Shown here: in pieces, positions 6,129 to 6,274 of the stretch | How positions within the stretch are numbered: the first letter of the stretch is position 1 | Layout of the letters: each line of letters starts with the position of its first letter | Source of the DNA: an uncultured Pseudomonadota bacterium | Lineage (GTDB): Bacteria; Bdellovibrionota_B; Oligoflexia; Oligoflexales; CAILAO01 | Reading direction: 5' to 3' | DNA length: 6,274 nucleotides | NCBI GenBank assembly: GCA_903832105.1 | Contig: CAILAO010000490.1 | Coordinates: 1 to 6,274, forward strand | Position numbers and translations under genes: made by a program | Notes under the pieces: model-generated | What the model saw: the letters and a program-made list of their open reading frames with translations, nothing else | What the model was told of the DNA's origin: nothing | Databases searched by the model: none

Positions 6129-6151
6129 TGGAGGCGGCGGGAATCGAACCC
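6129..6151 (-). other. att core: 3' end of a tmRNA (ssrA) or tRNA-Ala-like gene
   Basis: Read on the minus strand, this stretch is GGG-TTCGATT-CCCGC (T arm), then CGCCTCC (acceptor 3' strand) and discriminator A. The T-loop TTCGATT is canonical. The third acceptor position carries T (U70 in tRNA numbering) with A73, the alanine identity features shared by tRNA-Ala and tmRNA; CCCGCCGCCTCCA is, from memory, a common tmRNA ending. The bases preceding GGG do not complete the 5-bp T stem, so only the 3' end is present and this is not a functional RNA gene. No CCA is encoded after A73. Such fragments are the identity segments left or carried by elements integrating at tRNA/tmRNA 3' ends. Confidence 0.8.
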
Positions 6152-6172
6152 TTAATTGGCATTGAAGAAATT

Positions 6173-6239
6173 ACTGTCAAATCTTAATACAGTTAATAAT
6201 TACAGATACTTAGAGAGCATTAATAAAAGCACTGTCAAA
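6173..6239 (+). repeat. Direct repeats ACTGTCAAA (candidate right arm-type integrase sites)
   Basis: ACTGTCAAA occurs exactly at 6173-6181 and 6231-6239, 58 bp apart, in AT-rich DNA to the right of the att core. It resembles the ACAGACAAA portion of the tandem repeat on the other side of the core. Arm-site function is inferred from position and similarity. Confidence 0.5.
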
Positions 6240-6256
6240 GCACTTTTCAGTTTGAA

Positions 6257-6274
6257 TCACGTCATTTTCACGTC
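6257..6274 (+). repeat. Short direct repeat TCACGTC spaced 11 bp
   Basis: TCACGTC occurs at 6257-6263 and 6268-6274, about one helical turn apart, at the window edge. AATCAC is shared with the left tandem repeat. It could be a further protein-binding site, such as for Xis, but the array may continue outside the window. Confidence 0.35.

Larger units (their letters stand above)
1..6274. mobile_element. Part of an integrative conjugative or mobilisable element (mating-pair, relaxase and xis-int-attP modules)
   Basis: The window holds a mating-pair-type membrane protein, a MobC-like protein, a relaxase, an excisionase-like protein, a tyrosine integrase and, about 95 bp past int, a tmRNA/tRNA 3'-end fragment flanked by short repeats. 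All clear genes lie on the + strand with overlaps or small gaps. This combination is diagnostic of an element that excises, transfers and reintegrates site-specifically. No coupling protein (VirD4/TraD) or transfer ATPase (VirB4/TraC) is in the window, so whether the element is self-transmissible cannot be decided here. The left boundary is not visible. The att site near 6129-6151 may be an element junction or the attP of a circular form, so bases beyond it may belong to the same element or to a neighbouring one. Confidence 0.75.
6036..6274. other. Putative attP region: core with integrase arm sites on both sides
   Basis: No gene is seen in these 239 bases. The region contains a 12-bp tandem repeat just after int, a 23-bp tmRNA/tRNA 3'-end fragment in the middle, and an AT-rich right side with further short direct repeats. 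A motif AC(A/T)G(A/T)CAAA occurs four times in the same orientation (6056-6064, 6068-6076, 6173-6181, 6231-6239), two on each side of the core. The N-terminal arm-binding domain of the integrase would need such sites. No convincing terminator was found after int; the only hairpin there is weak and not followed by a T run. Confidence 0.6.

Noticed and set aside
6129..6203. Complete tRNA or tmRNA gene on the minus strand
   Set aside because: Only the 3' 23 nt fit; the 5' side of the T stem is mismatched and no anticodon arm, D arm or 5' acceptor strand follows.

Overview
The window is a piece of an integrative mobile element, conjugative or mobilisable, from a Gram-negative, probably proteobacterial host. 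The grounds are a TraG-N-like mating-pair membrane protein, a MobC-type relaxosome protein, a MOBP/PF03432-type relaxase, an excisionase-like protein, a tyrosine integrase and a tmRNA/tRNA-derived attachment site, nearly all on the + strand. Base composition is moderate (low-to-mid 40s % GC by eye). The first ~220 bases are richer in GC and look different. No host marker gene is present, so I do not name a species.

Layout. Positions 1-304 are ambiguous: an open minus-strand frame reads like real, beta-rich protein but has no start codon, and an antiparallel + frame ends in a TAATG overlap with the next gene. At 305-1807 is a 500-aa multi-membrane-segment protein resembling the TraG N-terminal family. 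A 4-bp ATGA overlap joins it to a 183-aa MobC-like protein (1804-2355), whose 5' coding region carries an unusual G-rich cluster of palindromes and a long hairpin. A 10-bp overlap then leads into the 615-aa relaxase (2346-4193), which has a complete HxDxxxxHxH metal motif and a C-terminal half resembling a decayed primase/DUF3991/Toprim module. A strong Shine-Dalgarno sequence introduces an unrecognised basic 121-aa protein (4217-4582). After a 74-bp gap come an 80-aa helix-turn-helix excisionase-like protein (4657-4899) and, overlapping it by 13 bp, a 382-aa tyrosine integrase with all catalytic residues (4887-6035).

Downstream of int, 6129-6151 is the reverse complement of the last 23 nt of a tmRNA or tRNA-Ala-like gene (T-loop, acceptor 3' strand, discriminator A). 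Short direct repeats sharing AC(A/T)G(A/T)CAAA lie on both sides of it. That is the layout of an attP site with two integrase arm regions. Because tRNA homology stops on the right and element-like repeats flank both sides, the sequence fits a circular/excised form, a plasmid-borne attP, or a junction between tandem elements better than a single integrated copy.

How the genes fit together (inference): Xis and Int excise and integrate the element at a tmRNA/tRNA 3' end. MobC and the relaxase nick and pilot the DNA at an oriT that may lie inside or near the mobC 5' region. The TraG-like protein serves the mating apparatus. Tight overlaps suggest co-transcription from the transfer genes through to the relaxase, and possibly into xis-int.
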